Assembly: GCA_025200525.1 (NCBI GenBank)
Contig: CM045761.1
Location: 139,192,223 to 139,256,222 of the forward strand
DNA: 64,000 bases
Source: Camellia lanceoleosa
Lineage: Eukaryota > Streptophyta > Magnoliopsida > Ericales > Theaceae
Direction of reading: 5' to 3'
Below the pieces are notes generated by a model, which worked only from the letters and a program-made list of their open reading frames with translations, searched no databases and was not told where the DNA came from. Both the position numbers and the translations under genes were made by a program. Positions 39,308 to 50,165 of the stretch are shown here, piece after piece; position 1 is the stretch's first letter, and each line of letters starts with the position of its first letter.

Positions 39308-39532
39308 AGCAGATATTCAAGAAGTACATTGAGATAGAGCTGCAACTTGGTAACATAGATCGTTGCGAAAGCTTTATGAGAAATATTTGGAGTGGGCCCC
39401 GAGAACTGCTATGCGTGGAGCAAGTATCTTTGAGTTAGAGATCGCTTAGTGAATCGAGAGGGCAGATCCATTTTGAGCTTGCCATTGCACAACCTGCACT
39501 GGATATGCCAGAGTTGTTATGGAACTAAAACA
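39308..39532 (+). pseudogene. Captured Crooked-neck/CLF1-like HAT exon
   Basis: After TTTAACAAGCAG the plus strand reads IFKKYIEIELQLGNIDRC, then in shifted frames KLYEKYLEWAP, ENCYAWSKY, and RSIFELAIAQPALDMPELLW. This is the HAT-repeat (half-a-TPR) region of Crooked neck/CLF1/SYF3, a pre-mRNA splicing factor of the Prp19-associated complex. At least three single-base deletions (near 39365, 39402 and 39450) break the frame, and the homology stops at about 39530. It is a relic of one exon, unrelated in function to the Nrap-like piece 2 kb upstream. Confidence 0.7.
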
Positions 39533-39914
39533 TATATCTGTACTTTGATACGATTGAAGCTGAAATTTATTTTTCCTATAGTAGATTTGTAATGTTGAAT
39601 ACAGTCCAAGTGTCACTGTTGAAATCCCCCTACTTTCAAACATGATCTGAACACAATGTCAACAACAACAACCCAAAAAAATCATTTCAAAAAATTATTA
39701 TTGACGTTGGATTAGACTTGGAGTGTATGGAATTTGTATTATATATAGAATTGGACGTTTTTGGATGCTTGGAATTGAAATGTGTGCACGTTGTTGAATG
39801 ATTTAATGGTTGATAATATATTTTAGTGTTGATGGATTATATTGTTTATACAGGGTACATGTTGTAATATAAATGAATACAGGTTGTTTACAAATTTTTT
39901 TTTTTTTTAAAAAA

Positions 39915-40835
39915 TAGAAAATTATTTGGCCACCAAATGTTTTGGTAGCCAAATAGGTAATCAAGAGTTTTGGCTACTAATAATTTAGTAGCAAAAAGAT
40001 AATCCAAAATGTTTTTGCCACGAAATATTTAGTAGCAAAAAAATTTGAGAATGAGAGAAATAAACTATTGGCTACTAATACTTTAGTGGCCAAAACAGAC
40101 CTTTTGCCGACTAAATTAAGATTAGTAGCCAAATGTGTACTTTCGGCCACCAATTTTTTAGTAGCTAAAAAATTTGAGAATGAGAGAAATAAATTATTAG
40201 CTACTAATACTTTAGTGGCCAAAACAGACCTTTTGCCAACTAAATTAAGATTAGTAGCCAAATGTGTACTTTCGGCTACCAATTTTTTAGTAGCTAAAAA
40301 ATTTGAGAATGAGATAAATAAATTATTAGCTACTAATACTTTAGTGGCCAAAACAGACCTTTGGCCGACTAAATTAAGATTAGTAGCCAAATGTGTACTT
40401 TTGGCTACCAATTTTTTAGTAGCTAAAAAATTTGAGAATGAGAGAAATAAACTATTGGCTACTAATACTTTAGTGGCCAAAACAGACCTTTTGCCGACTA
40501 AATTAAGATTAGTAGCCAAATGTGTACTTTCGGCTACCAATTTTTTAGTAGCTAAAACTGATACCTTCCCCGACCACAACAAGTTAGTAGCCAAAAAGCC
40601 TCATTCGGCGACTAATACTTTAGTGGCGGAAGCATACCTTTTGCCGACTAAACTAACATTAGTAGCCAAATGTGTACAATTTCGGCGACCAAAAAAATTT
40701 TAGTCGCCAATACTATCGCCGACAGGGTTTCCGTGACGACCTTAGTGACGAAAAATTTTGGTCGCTAAATGGTTTTAGCGACTAAAATTATGCCTTTTGC
40801 CGACCAATAATTTGGTAGCTAAAAGTGACATTTCT
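39915..40835. repeat. CACTA right subterminal repeats, 129-bp period
   Basis: Four copies of a 129-base unit start GAGAATGAGA at 40047, 40176, 40305 and 40434. Each contains several GCTACTAATACTTTAGTGGC- and TTAGTAGCCAAA-type motifs, and single motifs continue to the right end. Because 129 is 43 codons, open frames run through on both strands (205 and 211 residues), which is not evidence of a protein. Confidence 0.85.
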
Positions 40836-40989
40836 TGTAGTGGATGAATTATGAATAATGTAACATCCTAAATGTAACATGTAACATCCCAAATGCAATG
40901 TGACATTCTCATACTCCACTGTTGTTCGCATTTTAAATTTTCAATTAACAACTGAAACTTCCTAAATATAACATGTAGAAATACTCACG

Positions 40990-41485
40990 GGTCGAATTTG
41001 GGGCGGGTTTATAGAAATCTGCCCCTCCCCGTATCATATCAGGGGTGGGGTAAAACGAGGGGTGATGGAAGCAGGATGGGTACGGGGTGGGAGGGGGTTA
41101 ATTTTTTAAGTTAAAAAATGAAAATATTAATAAAAATGATTGATAATATATATTATAAATAATAATTTATACTTAATGAAAATTATATTATGTAAGATAG
41201 AAAATAAATGAATAAAAATTAATATTAAGTATAATATTTTAGTGTTTTAACTTTGTTATAATGAAAAATAAATAAATTATATATATATATATATATATTA
41301 TATGCATATAAATATATTTAATAAATATAATTGGGGTGGGATTCAGTTGGAACGGGGTGGAGGAAGCAAAATTCGTCCCCACCCCATTTCTTAATCAGGG
41401 CAGAGAAAATCCGTGTGGGATGGGGCAAGAGATGCAAGGGCGGGGCGGGACGGGGCTAGGGGGGGGGGAAGAAATGACCATCCCT
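40990..41485. mobile_element. Possible MITE with GGGGCGGG arms
   Basis: Two G/C-rich arms (40990-41100 with GGGGCGGG, and 41335-41470 with CCCCACCCC and GGGGCGGGAC) flank an AT-rich centre that includes an (AT)n run at 41279-41300. The right edge GACCATCCCTA resembles a hAT terminus, but the left edge does not pair clearly and no target duplication was found. Confidence 0.35.
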
Positions 41486-42739
41486 ATGTAACATCTCAAA
41501 CCAAACGTGATATATGAGAGAGAGAATAAAACGTACAATAATGGAACAAAGTAGAGATATAATAATCCACTACTACAATTGATTTGCGCAATATAGAATC
41601 TTATGGAATACATTCCAATATAAACAAGACTTTAGACTCTATAAAGTTTCATAAGATTTCACACTAAACAAGTTTCCATAATAGGACTTATAAATAATTT
41701 TTCCAAAAAATAAAGTTATCATATATTTTATACTAATATAGATACATATATTTTTTTATTTTCTATCTCTAAACACTAGTTGTACAAAGTGTGGTTGGTG
41801 TTGTGAGCCTAGAGGCGTGTTTTGAATTTTTTTTCATGATATGAATTGTTTATATTATAGGGTTCATCAAGTAAATTATCAAAGAAAAAAATTAGATTAA
41901 TTAGAATCTTTAGCCCATAACCATACTACATTTATATTAAAAAAAAAAAAAAACAATTAGCACGATTTTGTTAATTTTTAAAAAACAATTAGGGTCTGAT
42001 CATGGATTTACGCATGTTTGATTAACCTTATTTTAATATATGGTTGATATATTCGGTGAATATTATAGTATGAACAATTTGAATTATCAAAATAGAATTG
42101 GCACTAACTGCACGAGGTGTTACAATACAGGTGTTGTGACAACACCCACCCTTGTCCCCATTTGTATTAGTTTAGCTATTTTAATTACAGAAAAAGGAAG
42201 GTCAACATAGTTATGGTAAAAACTATGGTACATACCCTTCAAAGGTACATACTGTATTCACCTTATAACTAAAAAAAAATAGTATAACTTCATATTTTCT
42301 CAGTCATAATTAAAATTAAAAAAAAAATGTCATAACTAAACAACATATGAGACATAATCAAATATCTTATTAGTCATAATTAAAATAAAATCATAACTAA
42401 AAAAGAAAATTAAGGCATAAAAATAAACAAACAAACAAAGTTCTTGTTAAGTGTCTTGTAGATCCGATGGAAAATGACCATATGGTGAATTAGAAGAAGA
42501 GAAATCAAAAAAGTCAACTATGAATTTTTTAGCATAGGGGGAAGAAGTAAAGTCTGGCAAGCCTCTTGGTCAATCTTTTTGTCATGTGCAATACAAGTAA
42601 AATTCTAAAAAAATATTAATAATTTGAAGATTATTGGTAGGTAACGTAGAAAGTAGTTTAATCTTTTCTAAACTGGAAACCTAAGAAAAAAATAATAATA
42701 AATTCATAATCATAGTCTCACATACCCTCTGGAAAATCA
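41486..42739. other. AT-rich intergenic region
   Basis: I see no gene and no element ends. Several poly-A and AT runs are present, together with loosely repeated CATAATTAAAAT phrases at 42300-42420. The right edge carries the CAACC target site of the next element. Confidence 0.6.
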
Positions 42740-42744
42740 CAACC

Positions 42745-43334
42745 TGTGTGAGTGATTTTCTGACCACACTGCCAACTCAGTATTCAGCTAGAGAGCACTG
42801 GCAGAATAGATGACACTTGGCTGACCTGCAATAGAAAGAAAAGAATCCCACGGTGGTTCGCCACCCGGGGATACTCCGACGATCAAGTCAATACTCAATA
42901 TCTCTCAAAGATAATCAATCATCTTATTCAACTCACAAGCTTGAGTATCAAAAAGCATACCTTAGACCCATGGGGGTGCCTCTCTTTTATAGCCAATACA
43001 ATCCTAGTCCCAATAGGAGCCTGGCCCTAATGGACTTAGAATTACTGCTAATCTGGAACTCCCAGTGGGATTAGGATAAACTCTCTAAGAGTCTTATCTT
43101 TACCTAAACTGAAGTCTTCTCCCAATCTAGGACTCTTGTCCATATCCAGGTTGAGTTCCTTCTTCATTCTAGGACTCTTGTCCCCTATCCGCTTATCTCG
43201 GATTCCGATATCTTCGGAGGTAACCTCGGCCCATCCGAGATGACCTCGGCACAACAACCAAGACACGTAGCACCTTGGCTGACACGTCGGCGTCACCTTG
43301 CCATGTGTTGGTACTCAGAAAATATATCCCCACA
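42745..43334 (-). repeat. 3' LTR of the non-autonomous element
   Basis: It starts TGTGTGAGTGATTTTCTGAC and ends ATATATCCCCACA, and is a 590-bp match to 47254-47843. Compared with that copy it mostly carries A where the other has G, as expected from deamination of methylated cytosines on one strand. Confidence 0.9.
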
Positions 43335-43346
43335 ACTGCCCCCTAG

Positions 43347-44365
43347 GTTCTATTACCTCGGCATTCTGAGGTGATAGAACCTATATTGTTCGTTCATCTG
43401 TGCCCCTCTGTCCGAGATCAAACTCGTCGACCTCAAAGTTCCCTGGACTTTACTATCCACTTCTGTCAAGTATCAAGCTTCATGTTTTTCAAGCTATTCG
43501 AGATCATACCTCCTAGCCGAGGTTTCTGGTTTCATTAATTCATAAACTCCAAGAGCTTTGCATCCGCTTTATTCACATTTTTCGGTGGGCTCCTGATTTC
43601 CAGTCATCTATTTGACTTCGGCGATCTTCATATCGGCGTTCACTTATCTTGGTAGGTTCATAAACTCTTTTATTAAGCTCAATCTTTCATAACTCTTCTG
43701 AATCCGTTTACTTGCCCTTTGTTGTCTTCTATTTTTAAATGCTTTTCAAGTTTTTGAAATTTTTAAATGCCCAATCTTGTTTTTGCCATATCCGCTTCAT
43801 TGCTAGCATTGTGTCCGGTCATTACTTTCTTGTTTCTTCATATACTTATTTAGCGCTGTGCACTTGGCTTTATCTTTAAACTTCGTGCCTTCTTGACTAT
43901 GATTTTTCTTTTTTCATTCAATCCTCCGCTTTTTCTTTCTTAGCTCTTTTGCTTAAATCTGTCATTGTTCCAAGCTTTCAAGAATCGCTGTCTTCGTTTC
44001 TCTCCTCCGGTGAAGCTTACGTCATTTGTCATTGTCGTTAGATTTCGGCAATTCTCATTCTGACTTCTCTCTTTCTGGTAAGCCACTGTTCCTCCTGGTT
44101 TTATTACTTGTTGCTTTCCAAGAAGCTCTGCTTCATTGTTAACCACAATTACTGTTTTACCCATTGTTTCCAAATCATCTTCTTGAATACACACTGTTCA
44201 CATATCTTGATTTCGCCTTCGTTCTTGGCTTGACACACCTATGCAATCTTTTTGTCTTGATTTCTTGATAGCTTCATCACCATTTTTGATTTTCGAATTA
44301 CATTTCTTGTTTCTGTTTTTTGTGTCTTTTTCCAGATTTTTGCTTTCAATCCTTGCCTTCAAAAC
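43347..44365. other. 3' region of the non-autonomous element
   Basis: Pyrimidine-rich AT sequence on the plus strand. The first 130 bases (for example GAGGTGATAGAACCTATATT at 43369) are the complement of 62880-62960 in the long element, next to its polypurine tract. No conserved ORF is seen. The minus-strand frames of 84 and 120 residues are not supported. Confidence 0.6.
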
Positions 44366-44508
44366 TCCGAGGTGCCAATCGCCGAGAAGAGCTTTGATCA
44401 AACTCTTTAGGAGATTGATGCTGAGCTCGTGGCTAAGAAGGCTGCTGAGAAGTTCTTTCCAACTGTTTTCTGGGGGTGAGACGCAACCTGCCGCTGATGC
44501 CGAGTAGT
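44366..44508 (+). pseudogene. Remnant of the antisense gene
   Basis: The plus strand reads VPIAEKSFDQTL, a stop, then EIDAELVAKKAAEKFFPTV, matching APIADKSLD-TLKEIDAELAAEKV near the end of the antisense gene at 59555-61867. The element is on the minus strand, so the remnant is again antisense to gag-pol. Only this last part is recognisable. Confidence 0.65.
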
Positions 44509-45239
44509 TTGCTTCCTTCTTGAAATTGATGCCGAGGTAACGGTAGAGAAGCTCCTCCAACTGACTGTCGAGGCTGAACCATCGCCGTTCGTCGAAGCAG
44601 ATCAGTCCGACGTTCTTGCTTTCAGTCCTTAGTTCTTTAAGGTCTTCATTTTTTTATCTGCCAACCTTCTCAGCTCTTAACAAGCTAGTTGGTCATCTCG
44701 GATGATCATATCTCGAAAACGTCTTTCAGTGTTATCTCGGCTATACCAAACTTGAAAATTGCTTCAAATTTCAACAAGTGGTAGACTTCATAATCTTTGG
44801 TTAACTCATCTTGTAATTTGCTCAAAAATTTCAACAAGTGAAAACATTCCTTGCTCCTTAATTATCATTCCTTCCCCCTGCATCTTCTCCCTGCCCCCTA
44901 ATGTGAACATAAGTTGCACTTAGGATCACATTAGGGAAGTTGGCTTCGTGTCGTAGTCACAGACCTGATGTGTTCTTCTTTCACCGATGTATTAAAACTT
45001 CTGGTATTTAATTCGCCCCCTTTAGACCCTCTTTCTCTTGGCCTTTGCAAACTATCATCGCTGTTTCTTGAAGCATTTATTCCTTTCACAATTCTGGTCA
45101 CCACTTCTGGCGTGCACTTAGTGGTTCTGTTCTAATCAAAACGACGTTTGACTCCGGTGAATCTTTTGCCGACATTTAACTTTGTTCACTCTTTAACTTG
45201 TAAATTCTCTCAGAATTTCAACAAGTGTTATCATCATTC

Positions 45240-45465
45240 GTTTTAACTTCGGTTAAACATCATCTCGACTTAACTTCGGTTTAAGCATCATCTCCGTTTA
45301 ACTTCGGTTAAACATCATCTCGGCTTAACTTCGGTTAAGCATCACCTCAGTTTAACTTCAGTTAAACATCATCTCGACTTAACTTCAGTTAAGCATCACC
45401 TCAGTTTAACTTCGGTTAAACATCATCTCGGCTTAACTTCGGTTAAACATCATCTCGGTTTTTGA
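45240..45465. repeat. 27-bp tandem repeat, about 8 copies
   Basis: Units of the form TTAACTTCGGTTAAACATCATCTCGG repeat every 27-28 bases from about 45244 to 45460, with GTTAAAC/GTTAAGC and ACC/ATC variants. They lie within the non-autonomous element. Confidence 0.85.
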
Positions 45466-45699
45466 GGTTTTTCCTTTTTCGTCGCTTGTACTCTTGTACC
45501 TTCTTGTTTTTTAGACAATGTAAGCTCTTCATATGGTCGATGTGCCTCCTTGTTCTTGAATGTCTAATTTAACTTTTCTTCTCTGAATGCTTGTGCCTTT
45601 GTCTTTTCTTGATTGCCTTTGCATGATTCTATACTTAGAATATTTTGTATAATTCTTCCTTTGCACAGTCTTCTCGGGGTTACATACCTCGGGTATAAT

Positions 45700-46205
45700 A
45701 ACTGCAAGTTTTACTTCAGCAAGCTACTGACCTGTAATCTTTTCATAAATTTCAACAAGTATAAAACATATACTTTTCAATGTAAACTTTGCAAACTTTT
45801 CTCAAGTTGCAATAAATATGTAAACAGTAATTTCATTCTAACCTACTTGTAAATTGCTACAAATTTCAACAAAGACTAACATATACAGTAAACTTTTCTC
45901 AAATTATAACAAGTGTTAAACAGTGATCTACTTGTAACTTGCTACAAATTTCAACAAGGGTTTAAACAATATACTTAGCTTTTACCTCAACCTGTAAATT
46001 GCTGCAAATTTCAACAGATGATTGTATGTCGGCTTAACTTCAACTTGTAAATTGCTACAAATTTCAACAAGTGTTAAGCATCTTTTTTGGTTTAGCCAAC
46101 TAGTAGATTGCCATAAGTCTGTAAGTAATAACATCGGCTTCACTTCGACTTGTAAATTGCTACAAATTTCAACAAGCGAAGAGAAACAGTAATCTCGGCT
46201 TAACT
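45700..46205. repeat. Diverged hairpin repeats
   Basis: The phrase CTTGTAAATTGCTACAAATT recurs with variable spacing, as a diverged forerunner of the regular array that follows. It seems to be a partly decayed part of the same satellite-like region. Confidence 0.7.
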
Positions 46206-46748
46206 CCCGCTTGTAAATTGCTACAAATTTCAACAAGTGGTAAACTTTGCATCGGTTTGACCAACTTGTAAATTGCTACAAATTTTAACAAGTGGTAAAC
46301 TTTGTATCGGTTTGACCAACTTGTAAATTGCTACAAATTTTAACAAGTGGTAAACTTTGTATCGGTTTGACCAACTTGTAAATTGCTACAAATTTCAGCA
46401 AGTGGTAAACTTTGTATCGGTTTCACCAACTTGTAAATTGCTACAACTTTCAGCAAGTGGTAAACTTTGTATCGGTTTCACCAACTTGTAAATTGCTACA
46501 AATTTCAACAAGTGGTAAACTTTGCATCGGTTTGACCAACTTGTAAATTGCTACAAATTTCAACAAGTGGTAAACTTTGTATCGGTTTGACCAACTTGTA
46601 AATTGCTACAAATTTCAACAAGTGGTAAACTTTGTATCGGTTTGACCAACTTGTAAATTGCTGCAAATTTCAACAAGTGGTAAACTTTGCATCGGTTTGA
46701 CCAACTTGTAAATTGCTACAAATTTCAACAAGTGGTAAACTTTGTATC
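46206..46748. repeat. 55-bp tandem array of hairpins, about 10 copies
   Basis: CCAACTTGTAAATTGCTACA recurs at 46261, 46316, 46371, 46426, 46481, 46536, 46591, 46646 and 46701, an exact 55-base period. Each unit contains ACTTGT-AAATT and AAATTTCA-ACAAGT arms that can pair. Related phrases in the opposite orientation occur at 58800-59230 in the long element, at the corresponding place downstream of pol. Confidence 0.9.
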
Positions 46749-46897
46749 TTTACCTTCTCTCTTCTCGGACTTAAGCGCCGAGATCTTGTCTGCTGGAATC
46801 TTGGATTTGCTCACTCAGGCTGAGCTCTTTTTCGGGCCTACTCATCTAGGCCGAGATCATGTCTTCTCGGATCCGGGGTCTGGAATCCATGATCTGC

Positions 46898-47218
46898 TCA
46901 CTCGGGTTGAGCGCTTCTATACTTGAATGTTATCTTCTTGGGAGCGCTCATGCCCCTCGTGTTTGCATCCCTTCTGGAAGGGTCTTCGTTCCTCCGCAGG
47001 TATCTATCCTTCCATACCTGGAGGTCATCTTCGTTGTAGTATCCGCTTCGATCTGTTGTCTTTGGTGCGTCACCTTCCTGGTCGGCGTCTTTCACTCCGT
47101 GACTATAGTCACGAGTTTCTGTGTTGCGGTTGTCCCCTTCAACGTCAAGGTCGATAGGTCTCCTACTCCCAGCAGGAGTGTTGTCTTCAATCTGATCCTT
47201 CTGTCTGTTATTGGCCAT
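46898..47218 (-). pseudogene. Truncated gag start
   Basis: The 106-residue frame begins MANNRQKDQIEDNTPAGS and contains YYNEDDLQVWKDRYLRR, which aligns with YYNEDDLQVWKDRCLRK in the gag of the element at 51840-63543. After that motif the similarity stops and the frame runs into unrelated sequence, so the capsid region is missing. The first 20-30 codons probably overlap packaging signals, which may be why they were kept. Confidence 0.75.
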
Positions 47219-47230
47219 CTATTCTTCTTT

Positions 47231-47252
47231 CTTTCCCACAGACGGCGCCAAA
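47231..47252 (-). other. Primer binding site
   Basis: On the minus strand, just inside the 5' LTR, the sequence reads TTTGGCGCCGTCTGTGGGAA. Such a TGGCGCC start pairs with the CCA end of a plant tRNA and primes reverse transcription. I do not name the tRNA. Confidence 0.7.
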
Positions 47253-47253
47253 T

Positions 47254-47843
47254 TGTGTGAGTGATTTTCTGACCACACTGCCAACTCAGTATTCAGCTGG
47301 AGAGCACTGGCAGAATAGATGGCACTTGGCTGACCTGCAACAGAAAGAGAAGAATCCCACGGTGGTTCGCCACCCGGGGGTACTCCGACGATCAAGTCAG
47401 TACTCAATATCTCTCAAAGATAATCAATCATCTTATTCAACTCACAAGCTTGAGTATCAAAAAGCATACCTTAGACCCATGGGGGTGCCTCTCTTTTATA
47501 GCCAATACAATCCTAGTCCCAATAGGAGCCTGGCCCTAATGGACTTAGGATTACTGCTAATCTGGGACTCCCAGTGGGATTAGGATAAACTCTCTAAGAG
47601 TCTTATCTTTACCCAAACTGAAGTCTTCTCCCAATCTAGGACTCTTGTCCATATCCAGGTTGAGTTCCTTCTTCATTCTAGGACTCTTGTCCCCTATCCG
47701 CTTATCTCGGATTCCGATATCTTCGGAGGTAACCTCGGCCCATCCGAGATGACCTCCGCACAACGACCAAGACACGTGGCACCTCGGCTGACACATCGGC
47801 GTCACCTTGCCATGTGTTGGTACTCAGAAAATATATCCCCACA
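47254..47843 (-). repeat. 5' LTR of the non-autonomous element
   Basis: It is the partner of 42745-43334. Read on the minus strand it includes a TATAAAA box (complement of 47494-47500) and CACGTGG motifs, so it contains the promoter for the element. Confidence 0.9.
47494..47500 (-). promoter_or_regulatory. LTR TATA box
   Basis: TTTTATA on the plus strand is TATAAAA on the minus strand, followed by AGAGAGGCACC. The same box occurs at the same place in the LTRs of the element at 51840-63543. Confidence 0.6.
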
Positions 47844-47894
47844 CAACCTTTTGAACAAAAAAAGATTAGGAAACTTTTGGAAGGAAGGAGACAC

Positions 47895-47898
<4 letters not shown>

Positions 47899-47951
<53 letters not shown>
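47899..47951. repeat. (GA)n microsatellite
   Basis: About 26 GA repeats lie in the host spacer between the non-autonomous element and the solo LTR. Confidence 0.95.
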
Positions 47952-47953
<2 letters not shown>

Positions 47954-48239
47954 GCAAATTAGTGATATATCGGTTCAAAAGCAAGCTCTCCAACAAAAAT
48001 GAAGCCAGGAAAATGTTTTATGGATTTTGAGGTAGGCGGTATCTATACTCTTCCATTTATGTAATTATATGGATTGCCTTATTAGTTTTTGAATTTTTTC
48101 ATTTTTTTATATGTTTGAGTGATTTTGAAGCATCTTTGCGGGAGCTTCTATTTCTACACATCATTTTGAATAATATTCTTATTAAAATTTTATCCCTAAA
48201 TAAAATTATTAATATAGACATTAGTATATACTCTATATC

Positions 48240-48778
48240 TGTGTGAGTGAATTTCTGACCACATTGCCAACTCAGTATTCAGCTGGAGAGTACTGGCAAA
48301 ATAGATAGCACCTGATTGACCTACAACAGAAAGAAGAGAATCCGGCGGTGGTTCGTCCACCCGGGGGTACTCCGACGATCAAATTAGTTATCTCTCAAAG
48401 ATAAATCAAGTGCTTAACTCACTGGTCAGAATATAAATTGCGTATCTTAGACTCATGGAGATGTCTCTCTTTTATAGTTAACTCAATCTTAGTCCCTATA
48501 GAAGCCTTGCTCTAATGGACTTTAGCTCAGTGCTTATCCTGGACTCTTCAATAGATAAAGATAAACTCCCTAAGAGCTTTATCCTTATCCAGGCTGAGTT
48601 CCTTCCTCATTCTAGGACTCTTGTCCCTTATCTGCTTATCCCGGATTCCGATATCTTCGGAGATAACCTCGGCCTAGCCGAGATCACCTCGGCGTCACGA
48701 CCAGGACACGTGGCACCTTGGCTGACACGTTGGCGTCACCTTGGCCACGTGTTGGTACTCAGAAAATATATCCCCATA
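48240..48778 (-). mobile_element. Solo LTR of the same Tat family
   Basis: It starts TGTGTGAGTGAATTTCTGAC and ends ATATATCCCCATA, where CA has become TA. ATATC flanks it on both sides (48235-48239 and 48779-48783). It matches the LTRs at 47254-47843 and, reverse complemented, 51840-52378. No internal sequence remains, so it formed by recombination between two LTRs. Confidence 0.9.
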
Positions 48779-49939
48779 ATATCTAAATTTTTTCAATGCA
48801 CATCTTTTGAATTAAAAAAAAAAAATCTCACAACAAATCTGTTGGAAGTACAATATTAAACGTATTAAACCTTACTTCTATTCTCCATTGTAACCTTATT
48901 TTAGTCCTTCAATTGCCGTCAAAGTCTCTCATTTAGGGGTGTACACGGTCCGTATTGGTTCGGTTCTGAGAGAATCCAAGAACCGAACCGATCCTAATGG
49001 TTCTGTGATTTTGAGAACCAGACCAGACCGTTACACTTGTAAAACCGGACCAGAACCAAATCGAAAAAACGGCTTGGTTTACGGTTCCAAAACTTTCTAT
49101 TTACAAGAATAAATTGTTAATATTAGCAAAATAATTACTCAAACTAATTACATTTAACTCATGATAAAAAGTAATAATATTAAGGCATTACTTAATATTA
49201 CATATATATACCATCGTAATATCATTAAAATTATAAAAAAACCAATTAATAAAAATAAAACTTGATATTATATATATATATATATATATCTTTTAAAATT
49301 CGGTTCGGTTCGGTTCTGTCACACCCCAAACCTGCCCCTAAAAGTTTGGGCATGACCTATTCATAAATGGACATGTAACCTGATGTACAAACCTATGGGG
49401 CCTTATCAGAAGCATAAAAAAAAAACAAACAAAACATAGATACAACATACACCATTGAGCTATTTCTAATATGCCAGGATCTCATGCGTCATATACTTCA
49501 ACAAAAATAGCCAAAGCTTAAAACTAAATTTCTGGTTGTCGGTTACCACACACACATTATATTTACAGTCCCAGCCCCATGATTGGGCGTATACAAAAAT
49601 AATATGAAAGTCATATATGACAACTTAAATAGCACTCAAAACTGCCCCTATCATCATCACAGTTCACCAAAAATGAATGGCTTGTATAGTGCCTGGACAC
49701 GTAAAGGTTGATCGAAGGAAGCGGCATCCTGAACTAGGATTGCCCACCTGGGGGAAGACCTACAGAAACATACAAAACTGAGAGTGAGCCAGGCTCAGTG
49801 AATAGTAATACATAAATGAAACATTACTTAACTTAAACAGATAACATAACAATACATTAGTCCGATTCTGGAATACATACGTTAGTCTGATTCTGCAATA
49901 TACACATAATGGCTTTAGGCCTAATCTTGTACTTAAACT

Positions 49940-50165
49940 TGGTGGCCATAAGCCCTTGAAAATGGTGGCACAAAGCCCTTGGGACATGCGGTATAACACC
50001 CGTGTAACCATATTAGCACTACGGCCCTTGAAACTTGTTGGCATTAAAGCCCTTGGTAGTGGCATGAAGCCCTTGAAAGTGGCGTGAAGCCCTTGTAAAC
50101 ATGTGGCACTGGCCCTTGAAAGTGGCGTAAAGCCCTTGTAAACATGTTGCACTGGCCCTTGAAAG
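49940..50165. repeat. Short repeats with core AAGCCCTTG
   Basis: Nine or so phrases of the form GTGGCATGAAGCCCTTGAAA recur every 18-50 bases, the last two as a near-perfect direct repeat of about 50 bases (GTGGCACTGGCCCTTG and TTGCACTGGCCCTTG). The minus-strand ORF of 130 residues across it is a by-product. Confidence 0.7.

Larger units (their letters stand above)
31971..40842. mobile_element. CACTA (En/Spm) element, non-autonomous, gene-capturing
   Basis: The left end is CACTACAGGAAAATACACC and the right end, reverse complemented, CACTACAAGAAATGTCAC. GAT flanks both sides (31968-31970 and 40843-40845), the 3-bp duplication of the CACTA superfamily. Both subterminal regions are dense in TAGTCGCC, GGCGACTAAA and TAGTAGCCAAA motifs, the usual kind of transposase-binding repeats. 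No TNP2-type transposase frame is visible in the 8.87 kb. The interior holds a CT-rich block and fragments of two host genes, so this is a Pack-CACTA type element mobilised in trans. Confidence 0.85.
42745..47843 (-). mobile_element. Non-autonomous Tat-type gypsy element
   Basis: Two 590-bp LTRs (42745-43334 and 47254-47843) flank 3.9 kb of interior, and CAACC flanks the whole element (42740-42744, 47844-47848). The minus-strand orientation follows from the primer site beside the right LTR and the purine tract (complement of ACTGCCCCCTAGG) beside the left one. It keeps a gag start similar to that of the element at 51840-63543, tandem repeats and a remnant of the antisense gene, but no protease, RT, RNase H or integrase. 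The two LTRs differ by about a dozen bases, nearly all G-A or C-T transitions, so insertion was fairly recent. It probably relied on proteins of an autonomous relative. Confidence 0.9.

Noticed and set aside
39977..40703. ORFs of 205 (minus) and 211 (plus) residues with repeated motifs
   Set aside because: They follow the 129-base subterminal repeat of a CACTA element on both strands, and neither resembles a known protein.
43940..44560. Minus-strand ORFs of 84 and 120 residues in the short retroelement
   Set aside because: The plus strand of the same region matches the antisense gene of the long element, so these frames are shadows.
46206..46748. Regular 55-base repeats resembling a CRISPR array
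   Set aside because: There are no unique spacers between repeats, the genome is that of a plant, and the array lies inside an LTR retrotransposon.
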